Of a stretch of 60,000 bases of DNA, positions 37,492 through 49,456 are shown piece by piece. Origin of the DNA: Lineus longissimus. Taxonomy: Eukaryota; Nemertea; Pilidiophora; Heteronemertea; Lineidae. Each line of letters begins with the position of its first letter. Position 1 is the first letter of the stretch. The translations under genes were made by a program, and so were the position numbers. The notes beneath the pieces are model-generated. The model worked only from the letters and a program-made list of their open reading frames with translations, was not told the DNA's origin and made no database searches. The DNA lies in NCBI RefSeq assembly GCF_910592395.1, contig NC_088324.1, positions 12,180,953 to 12,240,952 of the forward strand, written 5' to 3'.

Positions 37492-40400
37492 ATGACACCA
37501 TTACGGGTTAAAACAATCAAATTACCCATTTCCCCACATATTCTTGCCAGAACTTTTTCTCCAAGAAATAATAACATCATCATTTTGTAACGGAAGCCGA
37601 TAGAGAAAGAAATGCCGAGACAGCAAAAACATTGCAATATTAATCAGAGCGGCCGCGGAAGCCTCGGAAGTTGTGGAAAATTTGATGACATTTAGATCGA
37701 AGCATAACACAAGACTTGGTAGGTTTCGCATCTCGGGATTCGGAAATTGAACCGCTCACTCATTTTTTCTGTCAATAGCTTGCCATTCAGATCTTGGTGA
37801 TGAAGTCAGGTTTTCTTGCTGGATGCTGCCGATATCATCTAAGAATGCAATGATGCATTCACTGACTGGTTGATGCTTTTAGAAAATTCTGCAAAAGGGG
37901 AAATTTATTGAAGCAAACGTCATTTTGTTGACGCAGCTTTGAACCTTTGACATTTCCTTCTTTAAAATTATCCATCAGGTTACAGTACAACACCTTTTAT
38001 TTGGACCTGAAAAGGTCATCGCTCAATACTAAAACGCTGCAATTTTGGTGCAGAGATCAGAGCCCAGCTTCACCCAAAAAAGTTAATTGCTGACTCAGCA
38101 TTAACTTACAACTTGGCATTGAAGTTTAATGGGCTCTAAAGAAGGAGATATTGCCAATTTAAAGTTAAAGCCAAATTGCATGCAGTGATAACTGGTTTTG
38201 AACAACCGGCCCCAGCCCCCAGCTGCTAGTGAAGAAGTTAATGAGTGTGAAAGTCATTAGCGCAAATTATTAATTCTACCTCAGTGCTTGGAAACTGAAC
38301 CTGCATGGTCATCAAGTGCATGTCAATATAATTGTTCCCCGCTGACACCGAACCTGTCTGTGGCTTTTTCATCGTTGTCATTTCATTTCAATAAGCTAGA
38401 AGTTATAAGCTAATCAGTTCACTCCCTCCAATTAAGGCTAATGTAGAGGTCCTAATTTTATTGATTGCTGGCTGTATTATATATCACATTACAGAAATGC
38501 TACACTGGACACTAATGCTGTCAATTCATCAGAATGAACTAGGATATCCAAGCTAATCCACAACAGTCACTCCCACCATTTGGGGCCAGTATCAATTCAG
38601 CAGGCAAGGCCTTACTTATCTTTTCATCATCAGTGGCCACACTAAGTCCTGAATACATTATCAAAAAGTTATTACCACACCTGTCACCATTATGATGTAT
38701 GACAAAAAACTTTTTTGATTTTATCGATTGTGCCGTGGGATTCAAATCGGCCAACTCCCTCGCTTTGGGGAAATTTAATGACCACGCCCACAGCCTGAGT
38801 GCCAGCAGCCATACAATGTCCAGACTATATCATTGCTATTTCGATCTGATGACTGGGAATGCAAGCTTTGTTGATTTTATTATATTACATTAGAGATTGC
38901 ACTGGAGACCGGACCAGTCACCAACTGCTTTTTGGGTCTCATAGTAACTGTTGTCAGCCTTCTAGCAACTAATGGAGTTGTCATTACAAGCATTATGTAT
39001 TTTGATGACACAGCTAGTCTATAATCCCACATAGACTATAGGTTTCTTGGCCAAAGGTGCCTGTGCTTTCCTCGCAACTGGTAAGATAACTCTAAATTGG
39101 TTTGAGGAAACTAGTCACTAGTCGCTAGCCATCATTCCTTTTTAACTTAAAAGAGCCAGTTTTTGTTGTCTAGCCCAAAGCAGGAACCAGTCACAATTGA
39201 GAAGGATCAACGACAGATAACAGACTGAGAAGGACCTGCATATTCAGCAGACTGATTTTTGGAAATGTGTAACCCATTTCCTGTTAAACCACACTGCTAT
39301 TGCCACTGGATAATCTGATACAGTACATCATCGAGCAATAGAGTGATTGGCTCGCACACTGTAATATCAAACACTCCGCTGCCAATCTCTTATCTCACTG
39401 TTCATGTCTGGACCCCAACAAACCTGTGCCTGGTCCACAGTGGGATAGTCTGACCCACTTCATTAAATCTGCCGTGGATGTCTAACACATACATGTATAT
39501 ATCAAATAAATCTCATATTGTCCTTAGTGAGGTCGATTCCGTGACACACCGGTCAATTCTGTGATGTCTCATAGTATGAGAAATATTGGCGAGCCAGACT
39601 ATAAGCGATAACATAGATAATTGTATTAGTTACCATTCGCATCCAATTGAGCCTTGTCGATAAACTAACATTGACAGGTAATGCATTCAAATCTGTGTGA
39701 TTGTTTAACACGCCATTGACCAATGCTATCAGATAGCTCAGAAAGGATTGCTTCAGACTTTTTGCCAGAGTCACTGAAAATTGGAACTTTGTACTGGCAT
39801 TCAGACTCCTCTTTGAGGTAAATCACGTTGGACTGCTGTTCAAAGCTATGGCCAAGAGTAGCTTCTGAGACAAGTCATCCCAGGCCTTGGCCAGTTCTAT
39901 ACATTGTGATATCAATCTAAGAAGCCATCGCCTCGAGGCTTCCAACAGTTCGTTTGTAATGAGCAGACTGTCACTGCAGTCAAGCATCCCTGGATGATCA
40001 AGTAATCCTTTGATCGGCGCTGATTGGCGACATATGAGATTTTATATGATTAAGTATGGATATGCGTACTGGGCCATACATGGTTCTTTGGTCTCGGGTA
40101 GCCAAGGCTCGAAGGAAAGTGGACCAACACCTCAAATCAAATCTGTAGGAAAAAAAGTTTTCAAGGACATTTCATAAGTTTTTATGATGTCATTAATGTT
40201 ACCCACTCTGCTATTATGATTATGAATAGCTGCTTTTCTTAAAATATACCCATCAGTTCTAAAATCTATATTGATATGATTTGGTCGGACACAAAAGAGA
40301 TTCCTTCCAGTCCTACATACAAAATGAAAGTGTAATATGATCAACTTTGCATCCATCAGGAATTTTCTGGTCTACCAATAACTTCTTTCCTGATATCCTG

Positions 40401-41008
40401 CCAAAATCACTCATTCTGTCACATTGTATAAGCACTTCTCGTTTGTTAGAATGGCTTTATCTCATCTGGAGGTTACTTATGGAGCAATCCCCAAGAAATC
40501 TGTCTGCTCATCTTAGGAGTGCTGTCCATCACATCAGAGGACTGGGACTTTTTGCAGCTTTTTAATGATACAGTGAGATTGATTGAATAATAGCTGGAAA
40601 ATAACTTGCTTCAGATAGCTCAACTCTTCTCAAAAGAAGAATGCCTTTGGGCTGACAGCTATTTGAATCTGGTTCATCCAGAAATACAATTCTGTGTTCT
40701 CCGCGGGATTAAACCTGGGCCCTATTGCGCGATAGCCAACATGGCTCCACTGTCTTTGAATCCAAAAATCGCCAACAATCAGAAACAACAGCCAGATCTG
40801 ATTTACCAGCCTTGTGCCCACTGACTACAAGGTCACATCCCAATCAACGTGATCAAGGCTGAATCTGGATTATCTCCAGCAAGAGTGATGGTCCACTTGC
40901 AGAGCAATCACTCACAGACATGCATCTCATCTGTTCAATAGGGCCACGAAATCTAACATCCATCCGGTGATGAAATATATCAAAGGATTGATCTAACAAG
41001 CAAGCGAT

Positions 41009-41310
41009 AGTAAATGAAGGTTCATTTGCTCTGGATAGGTGAAAGATGGCTGTATGTAGTTGGGAATGGATGTAACAAGCAACGCCGGGTAAAAGATGGC
41101 TCAACAGCAGGCTTGCAGGGGTGGTGGTAAAGTTAAAGGATGAAAACTGAAATCGATCTGTTGCTACGATGCCAATGACTGTATATTAAATGAAGGTTCC
41201 TTTGCTTTTGATAGGTGAAGATGGCTGTTTGTTGCTGGTATTGGTCATCGAGACTGGGCGAGAGATGGCACCAACAGCATACCCATAGGGTGGTAGTTAG
41301 CGTGACAGCT
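41009..41310 (+). repeat. Direct duplication, offset 176 bp
   Basis: taaatgaaggttc begins at 41011 and 41187, followed in both by atttgct/ctttgct, gataggtgaa, agatggctgt and later agatggc, caacagca, ggtggt. Each copy covers about 125-135 bases. Confidence 0.8.
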
Positions 41311-42534
41311 GAAAATATAAATGTCAAGCTTGTTCATAAATGGATGACCAATAAAATTACTCGAAATGAAAAACCTACTGATGTTGCCAACCTTGCTTTC
41401 ATGATAAGGAGTTTAATCTACAAGTCACCTACGAGTCTGATTGGCATGATCTTCCCCAGAGGAGATGAAAAATGGCTTTGGGAGTTGATCATTAGTGTGT
41501 TATTGTTGTGTTCCTTTCTCGATCCTTTTGCGACATCAGTGACCATGTCAGCTTCAAAGGCCATTAGTCAGCAGTATCGCCTCATCTCCCTCATTACCAA
41601 ATTGCACTGTTGGCAAACTGCGAGGTAAAGATGTCACGTATCCCAATCAATGAGCATATCATACTAATCTACCTTGTACAGTTGAACCTGATAGGCAAAC
41701 CTTGGCTAACTCATTAAGCAACCACTTACCAACATGCACATCATCTGTCTTTGAGATTTGGTGAGAAATAATAAAGGGCTTGGCATGGAGTGAGTTGGAT
41801 GTTTGCTAGCTCAGTCATGATCGCCTCTCTATTTAAATGTTTGTTGGCTAACGGAGATGATGGGTAGGGTGGCATGTTTGTGCATCTAAGGTACATGTAG
41901 GCTATCGCAATTCACGTCATATTGCAATATGATGATGAGGTTGGTAATCTGGAACAAATGTTTTTGAAGATGGATCCGTCCCAGCAGGTGTCCATTTAGA
42001 CAGCAGCTAGGGTCCATGCAAAAAGAAAAATTGTGAAATAATATTTTTTAATTGGAAAACTTAATGAACATTTTAAAAATCAATTTACTGCAGTTATAAA
42101 TGACTTCCATACTTCAATGAAAAATTACCCAATTTTCCTAAAACAATTATCAAAATTAATGACCACAGATGTCGTTAGGAATGAAACCCATTATTTCAAA
42201 AGCGATCAACAGCAGCAAATGTGCCATCCCTTTCAGACGGCGCATTATTTCATATTTATGACGCAATCTTAATGTCACAAGTTGCAACTTCTCGCAATAC
42301 TTGTTGGCGATGGCACATGATTTATGGAAGGAAACCATTGTGGTGGAAAAGTGATCATCACAGAGCTAATGGAAAGGAAGATATATTTTTAGATTAACTG
42401 AGACGAGGAGGTCATGTGAGGTGATTTACGTTAACCCGCGGAAGTCAATAACAATGTCCCAGTCATTACATGTAGTCCGGTTCTCATTATCAGACGCTGA
42501 CAGGGTGTGTTAAGGCTGCAAATCTTAAGCATTA

Positions 42535-42820
42535 AGAAGCAGTGGTGCAGTGGTTCAAGTCTCTGACTAGCAATCATGATGTCCCTGGTTCAACCCCCAC
42601 AGTTGACATTGAGACTCCTATGCCCTTTTCCGCCCAGGTGTGGTTACAGGTCGGAAGTACTCTGGTCGTAGCACTGTTCGAGCAGCAAATCTGAGTTCTA
42701 CTGATAGCTTTAAAGATAGACCGGTGTTAAAGTGTAAAGTCGGAAGATAATCTCAGCCGTTCTTGATATCAGACTATAAACCAAAAACTTCAACTTTACT
42801 TCCTTTCCTGATCTTTGAGA
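42535..42820 (+). mobile_element. tRNA-derived SINE
   Basis: TGGTGCAGTGG at 42543-42553 is a near-consensus polymerase III A box. GGTTCAACCCC at 42587-42597 is a near-consensus B box. The 44-base spacing is the same as in tRNA genes. No acceptor stem pairs around them, so this is a SINE head rather than a tRNA gene. The tail, with aaagtgtaaagtcgg and tcagactataaa, probably extends to about 42820. Confidence 0.65.
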
Positions 42821-43544
42821 ATAAAACTCTATACATGTACAGAATAGCTGCAAAATTAATTGGGTTCCTGAGGAAATCAATATCTTTTGTCTCGGGAGCT
42901 ATCAATTACAGTAAAGTACCATCATAAATTTCATCACAAAAACCTGCGACTTCATTATCAGAGTGGTGATATTTCAACTTTATGTGTTAAGGAAGTCGCC
43001 TGTTTGTCCTGAATTTAAATTGGGGCGGATGCTACTTCTTGAACAACTTCATAATGTCTTCAGCTTTTCGAGCAGTATGTATTGGCACACAGTAAGTAAT
43101 TGCATTTTTTAACATCTTTTACCATACACCCTCATTAAGGAAGCTGAAACGAGACATCCCACAACTTCTGTGTCTGCAGCAACAAAACCTGTCTGCCAAA
43201 TTATAAACGTCTGACTAATCCAGCCTCGCAGAATTAGGTGCAGTATGGTTAGTCGATTGATAATTGACAACTCATCACTTTTTAATTTCAAAGGAACATG
43301 CCAATACCTTGAGTTTATTGACATCTTATATCACATTCCACGCATCGGCAAACATGCTTAAGACAAATCGTTACAGTATCAATAAGCAATTTCAGTCTGT
43401 GTTCGTAAAAATAACATGGCACCTAATGACCTTAAAACACAACAAAATTTGTCGATTCGGTACAATACCAGTACAGCAGTTGATTAGGATGTTCTACACC
43501 TTGATTCTTCCTCCAAAATGCATGTTTTAGCTTTCACCTTTTTA

Positions 43545-43822
43545 CCTTGGATACCATCTCTCGACGATCTCCACCGCCTCCAATATCTTTGGATGCTCCT
43601 CACGGACACCCCGAATGCTCGTTTACAGTTCCTCGTCGATTGTTAGTGACCTATTCACTCGGCAACATTCCGTCTATGGTCGGGAAATCTAATCAACCTC
43701 CCTCGGAGGAGACCAATCTGGAAGGGCGGTTCCAAATTATCATCAACCAGACTTTGAGTGCTTTATCTCAGGCAATATACAGTAATGGTAGTTCTGTTAA
43801 GGGTGGGTCACACTGCTGAAGT
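43545..43822 (+). other. CpG-rich segment with a 90-codon open frame
   Basis: This stretch has about a dozen CpGs in 200 bases and an open plus-strand frame starting MDTISRRSPPPPISLDAPHG. It could be an exon or an unmethylated element. I recognise no domain, and flanking splice sites are not convincing, so I do not call a gene. Confidence 0.25.
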
Positions 43823-46317
43823 ATTTCTAGCTAACTTGGGCAACAGAAATACCATTACGTATACTAAATGATATAGCTTTATCAGCCCTTGTTAGGATGA
43901 TACTGACAAATATTCGGTTCTGAAGACAGGGTTTATTAGATTTTGTACAGAGAATCTACTATTCATCTCGTCTGTCGCTAATTTGTACCACCGGGGCCGC
44001 CATGATGGGAGAGTAATGGGAGTCGGCGCTTCTACTTGTCCTGTTCCAATGCGTTTAAGAGATTGAGTTAGCGGGTGAGAGATTATGAGACAATATGTTA
44101 TGAATATAGTTGCCCATTTGCCCGATACTGGTGTTGATTTTGAATGGCATAGTAAGTGTTACTCATATTGGCAAGTCATTTCTTTCAGAGCTTTGCTGGA
44201 TTGTCTATGATACAACGACACCGTATTTCGCATTTTGTCACATTCAGACGTGAGGTATCTTGTTCTTTGGGTTTCTAACAGGGCTTACGCTAGACCCTCA
44301 GAAAATTGGATTTTAACCACACTTTGAAATAGAACGACACCAAATATCTTGCAATCCAATACCCCCCAAAGCAACCTTGAAGACCGCAGCAAAAAAAAGA
44401 CAGTCAAACCATACTTGTTGCGTTAGAACCCATCAGTGCCCCAAATGTAGTTATTTTTCTGATTTCCTGTCATCTCAGAATAATGATGTAGATAACAGCA
44501 TCTCGTTAGCAATCACATCTTGGTCGACATCAAAGACTAGCATCAGGTAGGCGGAAAATTGTCATGGCGGTGGTCTAACCATTATGAAAACGTGGCCATG
44601 GAATAAAGGAGAAAAAAATAACAAGGCCAAATCGTACCTTTTGGCATTTGTACTATGATGGATACATTTGGTAGTTTTTTTCACGATAAAATCTCGTAAC
44701 ACAATCACCATACCTGTGAGGCCACTAAGCTCCAATGTATTCTAACTGTAGTGGCATGTAAAAATGCTCATCCCGCCTTGGAGGAGGAATACTCCCTGGA
44801 GAATGACTCCTCCAGAGTGAATGCAGAAGAAGAAGTGGAAGGCTGTGCAGTGTTGGACTCCTCGTCCTACTAAAGAAGGAAAGTTAGTTGAAGTAAGCAA
44901 ACCGCAACAACATATGTTTATCAGTCTTGAAGCTTTCAAAGAGAAAATACATTTACCAGGATTACATAGATATACCTTGCGTTTACTTCAACTAACAGGT
45001 TCTTTCTTCAATGAGTTTACCTTGTTCTGCGTGTAAAGTTCATCGATTGGTTTTACAAGCATCAACATCTTGTCGTGGTAATATGATGGGGTCAGGTTTT
45101 ATAAGCAGTTTGTCTTGTCAGATGATAAACAGTTTTTAACCTACTAAAATGAGATCTCCCTAACTATAGATCTCACTTACTATAGTAGGAGAAATGGAGA
45201 AATGAAGACGTCTGAGATCCAGTAACTTAACTCCACAGGATACGTACACGATTTCAGTTTTGTGTCGCCCAAATTCACAATGCTTTTCATATTTCAAAAG
45301 ATTTCATGCACCCAGCAGACTTCCTAAGAAATTTCTGTGCATCGGATTTAATTTCACATCCCTCGATACTATAATGACAATAGAATGTACAACGGTTCTA
45401 GTCATTCAGCAACATCTTTTAAAAAGAAAGTAAACCTTCTTCAAGCCTCCCTACGTTTTGGAACAAACTGAGTTTCGAATTCACATCCTTCACCATTTAC
45501 AATGAAGCAGGAGAGAAGAATAAAGTCATATTTTTAAGCAAAACTTTTGTGTAGGTGTTTAAGCAGAAAGTGCAAAACTTTATTTTTCACATTTTATGGA
45601 GTTTCGTTAATGATAAATGTTGCAACTTGTAGACGTCATCTTCTTTCATGATCTTTCCAATACTATAGCATTTTTACAAGCAAGTTTGAAGAGCCAGCCA
45701 TGGACTAAAACTGATCACATACTTTTTTCTTTGTGACTCTATCCAGTAACTGTCTTTTTAAACCATGTGCATTAATGTCACACTGAATCATTCAAACGAT
45801 GATGTGACAAGGATGGCAAAGAAAGTGTTGAATGTCAATCCTTATGGATAGAATACTATAACAGGTCTAAAAGAGGAGTTCCATGGTGGTTTCAAACATC
45901 TTTGTTAAGCCATGAGAAATCACTGACTACTGCAAGTTTTTCCACAGGCTATTTTCACCAAGTGCAAAAAGAAGATGTTTAAAGCCTCATTACAAGCAAG
46001 TAACTTCATACCCAAGTTAGAAAGAACACTTTATTTCTTTTCAAAAGTAAACCGTACTGCATAGCCAGACTGACTTTGACTTATTAGCCCCCAGGAAGAC
46101 TTGAATCAAGAATGTGAAACTCAGATGGATCCCCGCAATGTGTAAGGAGAACAGGTGTAATCGTTCAAGCTTTCCTGGCAGGTTGAACCACAACTGTTGA
46201 ATGAAGTTACCACTCATCACTCTAATACCTAGCTATTTAGGAAGAACCATAGAAGTTACCAGTCCACCACTCTGGTCTTAAGCTATGAGTCATTTCAAGA
46301 ACTGCAATTGCTGAAGC

Positions 46318-46435
46318 TACTGTTCAACAGGCTAATGTCTACCAGAAGATTTTTGAAGAAACACTTGACTATTAAGTAACCTTTCAACATGTTAATGCCT
46401 ATCAGAATATTTCAGAAGAAGCATTGACGTTATCT
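46318..46435 (+). repeat. Tandem duplication, 61-bp unit
   Basis: actgttcaacaggctaatgt at 46319 and acctttcaacatgttaatgc at 46380 are followed by ctaccagaagattttt/ctatcagaatatttca and gaagaaNcattga. Confidence 0.75.
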
Positions 46436-48794
46436 TTCATCACTCATACGTAGTAAAACTCTGGGCAACAAAATACTGCGATATACATGGTTCAGACCGA
46501 CCCAGCATCAGCTGGAATTGTGCTCTAAACATCTTGCAGCAACAACTTCCATCATAACTGCAAATTCAGCAGTAGGTGCAACAGTTGAAAATGCCAACTC
46601 AGTCTTGTTTCCCTTGGCTATGAACTTTTCCAGTTGCTGAACTTGCCATTTTGAGAATAATATTATCAAAATTACTTGAAGGGGCAAGATACTTCTAAAA
46701 CCATTTCACTTCTGAGTGGTTTTCTTCATGCTTTAGACAGTCTTGTTATCTGCCAATTTCAAAAATCTACAAAAAATACATTCTTTGAGAACCACTGGGG
46801 CGATGAACTCAAATACGTTGATGTGTTATCTGATAATCTTTTGCTGGTTTGCTAACTCTCACCTGAAGCATTCTAAAAGAGATTGACGGTGAAGTTGAAA
46901 CTGCAGTCGGCACAATCAGCTAAAGTACGAACCAAAAAAAGTATAGGGGGATCAGTAACACTTGAACAAAACTTCTTTCAGAAGCAGGAGATCATTACCA
47001 AAGCACTAGAAACAGGTGTTTTCTCGATGGAACTCATCAGGGGGTTAAAAAATAACCTGCTGTGGTCTGTATCTCATTTCGAATCCACTTAGACGAGGTG
47101 AAGCTACTTTCCACAGATCAGTTCCAGAACATTGTATTTTTTAGGTTGAAGTTTGTTCAACGGCTGTTTGCTTCGTTGCACTTGATTCCACTTGATATAG
47201 TTTCCACAAAAGTTTTCTGTTCTGCAGGATCTTTCAACCACTTTAACATGAAATTCCCTTAATTGAACATCAGGTTCTTAAGTTTTCAGAGCGGGTTCTA
47301 ATTTAATCCCAAGCTTAGCGCTTAAACTTGATATTTTAGCCTTTTGCATATACTGGGAAACTAGTAGAACCTCCAAGAGGAAATGCTTCAAATTAGAATC
47401 AGTAAAGAATTAACAACTTTCTAACTATTTTACAACAACAATTACCACGCTCCAACTTCAGAAGATTCTGCAAATATAATTTCTTTCACTCATAATCACA
47501 TCTGCATTAATGACCTATGTAATCAACCAACTTCAATGATGAAGACACATCAACATCTATGCATTATCTTTCTCATTTTCCACTTTGATGAAAATAATGA
47601 AATTTTGGAGAATCATTTTGGAAGAAGATAACTAGCAAGAAACCTAATAACCCATTAATTGTCTCATGAATTCATAATTCCAATATCCAGTGAATTATAA
47701 AGAACAGAGCAGGTATCAAGTGTGCTCGCAAATACTTCACTATCATCAGCTTCACAAGTAAATGTCTTCTCTGGCCGCTGTGCAGAAACTCCTGGGCGGA
47801 TTCCTTCAAAGTTTGGTTTTTCTTCATTCCAATTTTCGAACCCATACTAGAACGGCTTTTGGTTGCGAGGTTGGCATCTTTATTTGGCAGATAGTATTTC
47901 AGTTGTACCCAGGGACTGACATGTTCTCCACTACAGCATCCATCTGCAGACAACTCGATTTCCAGTTGACGCATTATAGGAGAAAATGTCAGTTTCGGTC
48001 CTTCTGAGTTACGAGTTAACGTGTACCTTTCACTGTGGACCCACTGTTTTTACGCACAGACTTACAACTGTGTCACAAACAGCAACCTATCAAAGGCTCA
48101 TCAACCTGGGCAGTGAAAGTACTGTACACAAAAAACAACTTTGAACATAACAAGGAAGAGAACCAGAAATGAAATGTTACTGAACAATGTTAGGGTAAAA
48201 TTGGGATGGGAACTCAATAGGCTGAAGGATAAGAAGATGGTGAAATAGCATGGTGATTTTATTGCACGCTTCTCAAAACCTCAAAACTGAGTCTCAGTAT
48301 TCTGAGCCTCAGTATTAAAGAGGATATTAAGAGTCAGACTCCAACCCTTCTAAGTCATCACAGAAGCAACTGCATCAATCTTATGAACTACGACATTAGT
48401 ACCGCTGCCCTTCCACCGAAAGACTTTTTGATCATTGCAAGATTTCTACTCGACTAGACATAGTATTGACAAGGTCTCTCATTACACGACCAAAGCCATC
48501 TATATAAAGGAAGAGGAGGGAAGTGTAGACCTCAGTACGTAGACTTCCTTGGCTCATTGAAGGCAAAGGTCATGTATGATATTTCTTTTAGAACTGAACT
48601 CTGACACACAAGATGGATGTAAGTTTTTATGTGGAATTATTCCTAAAATTGGGAAAGATCTTGGAACGTTTTCCCGCTTTTCCCAGGGAAATTGAAATGG
48701 CTTCTGCCGATAGGCACGATAGGCAAAGATAATGTCAATGATAACATACACAGCCTCACAGGCAGGATTATTGCAGCGAGGTCACTCAACTCAC

Positions 48795-48866
48795 CCTAAT
48801 TCTCCTCATGGCGGCAACAATCTCAACGCGGCTGCTCGGACGAGGTACATCCAGCGTTCCGATGTA
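48795..48866 (-). CDS. NOS1AP: NOS1AP exon: PTB domain, [10 protein letters not shown] segment
   Basis: This 72-nt exon encodes 24 residues beginning [20 protein letters not shown] and ending RRIR. Human NOS1AP has [24 protein letters not shown] at the same place, so identity is very high. It is the second strand and start of the first helix of the PTB fold. The acceptor is a pyrimidine tract ending tttgcag at 48867-48873, and the donor is AGG|gtgagt at 48794. Both boundaries are phase 0. The exon is isolated: the next exon is 32 kb downstream and the previous one was not found in the 11 kb upstream. No start codon belongs here; the exon is internal. Confidence 0.93.
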
Positions 48867-49008
48867 CTGCAAAGAGAAATTGACAGAGACATTGAAGATG
48901 GGCATCAAAGATGTTGTATGATCCTTCTGAGTTACAAATGAGAGAAGCAACTTTCCTAAATCAAAAACTCAAAAGGATAGAAAAATTATGAATCTGTTTG
49001 ATCATGGA

Positions 49009-49145
49009 TTCAGCATCAACCTTGGTTGTACTACTGACCTTGCCTTCGGCATCAACCTTGCTTGTACTACTGACCTTGCCTTCAGCATCAACCTTGCTTG
49101 TTCCACTGACCTTGAACTCAGCATCAACCTTGGTTGTACCATTCA
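49009..49145 (-). repeat. 36-bp minisatellite, 3.8 copies, open frame
   Basis: The anchor atcaac occurs at 49015, 49051, 49087 and 49123, exactly 36 bases apart. On the minus strand each unit reads GKVSSTSKVDAE (variants FKVSGTS, GKVSSTT), twelve codons, so the frame is kept. It is contained in an 86-codon minus-strand frame (49221-48961) beginning MKSCFCLRYLLLVRKAF. Each unit also contains AAGGTCAGT, a donor-like string. It lies 0.15 kb upstream of a NOS1AP exon, within the intron. Confidence 0.9.
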
Positions 49146-49276
49146 ACAAATCATAGCCTGATTTAATATCAAATGCTTTTCTCACCAGAAGAAGATATCT
49201 GAGGCAAAAACAACTTTTCATTCACTCACCAGAGTAAAAGAACCATCCAAGAATATTCAATATTGTGAAAACTACT

Positions 49277-49456
49277 TTATCTTGTCAAATCAATAGAGAG
49301 ATAATCCTTTAGCAGCTGACCAATGAAATCATGACTTCCCCAGCTATGGTATTTTTTATCTTGAAATGCGATTTGTGAAACTCGATAACGGATGGGACTC
49401 CCCGGCGGCGCTTTTAGCGACTCAGATAAACCGTTGTCTTCGTCATGCGCTGCCAT
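49277..49456 (-). CDS. Possible small exon or ORF, unknown product
   Basis: A minus-strand ATG in a strong animal start context (aagATGGca) opens 59 codons: MAAHDEDNGLSESLKAPPGS, PIRYRVSQIAFQ, DKKYHSWGSHDFIGQLLKDY and a TAA stop. The first 90 bases are CpG-rich, unlike the surroundings. I recognise no family. It might be an alternative first exon of NOS1AP, a nested gene's first exon, or chance. A phase-0 join to the exon at 48866 would need the weak donor at CGA|gtttca. A good donor (CTG|gtgagt) lies past the stop near 49230. Confidence 0.3.
   Translation of the reverse strand: MAAHDEDNGLSESLKAPPGSPIRYRVSQIAFQDKKYHSWGSHDFIGQLLKDYLSIDLTR

Larger units (their letters stand above)
16731..48794 (-). 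other. 32-kb intron of NOS1AP
   Basis: This intron joins the RRIR exon to the YEFKAK exon. No nested gene was identified on either strand. Its contents by section: 16.7-22 kb, one 242-bp-offset duplication, a possible MITE and two CpG-dense patches; 22-31 kb, two to three CpG-dense patches and otherwise featureless AT-rich DNA; 31-37.5 kb, a dense set of low-copy repeats; 37.5-48.8 kb, duplications near 41.0 and 46.3 kb, a SINE at 42.5 kb and a CpG-dense patch at 43.55 kb. Confidence 0.85.
2893..48866 (-). other. NOS1AP: NOS1AP/CAPON orthologue, gene span (5' end missing)
   Basis: The span joins ten reverse-strand exons that encode 647 residues in one continuous frame (phases 0,0,2,0,1,0,0,0,0 between successive exons). 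The product is an adaptor protein: an N-terminal PTB domain binds phosphotyrosine-independent partners and membranes, and in vertebrates the C-terminal part binds the PDZ domain of neuronal nitric oxide synthase. Order and splice positions match my knowledge of human NOS1AP: YEFKAK exon, KEWTWDESK exon, [20 protein letters not shown] exon, AMRIVRT exon, then the Gln-rich coiled coil and a DPTTP tail. The initiator exon (vertebrate start MPSKTKYNLVDD) is not in the window. Orthology is firm; isoform structure and untranslated ends are inferred. Confidence 0.93.

Noticed and set aside
41215-41628. Longest plus-strand frame away from NOS1AP exons (137 codons)
   Set aside because: It starts inside one copy of a duplicated block, has no recognisable domain, and its composition looks like translated intron.
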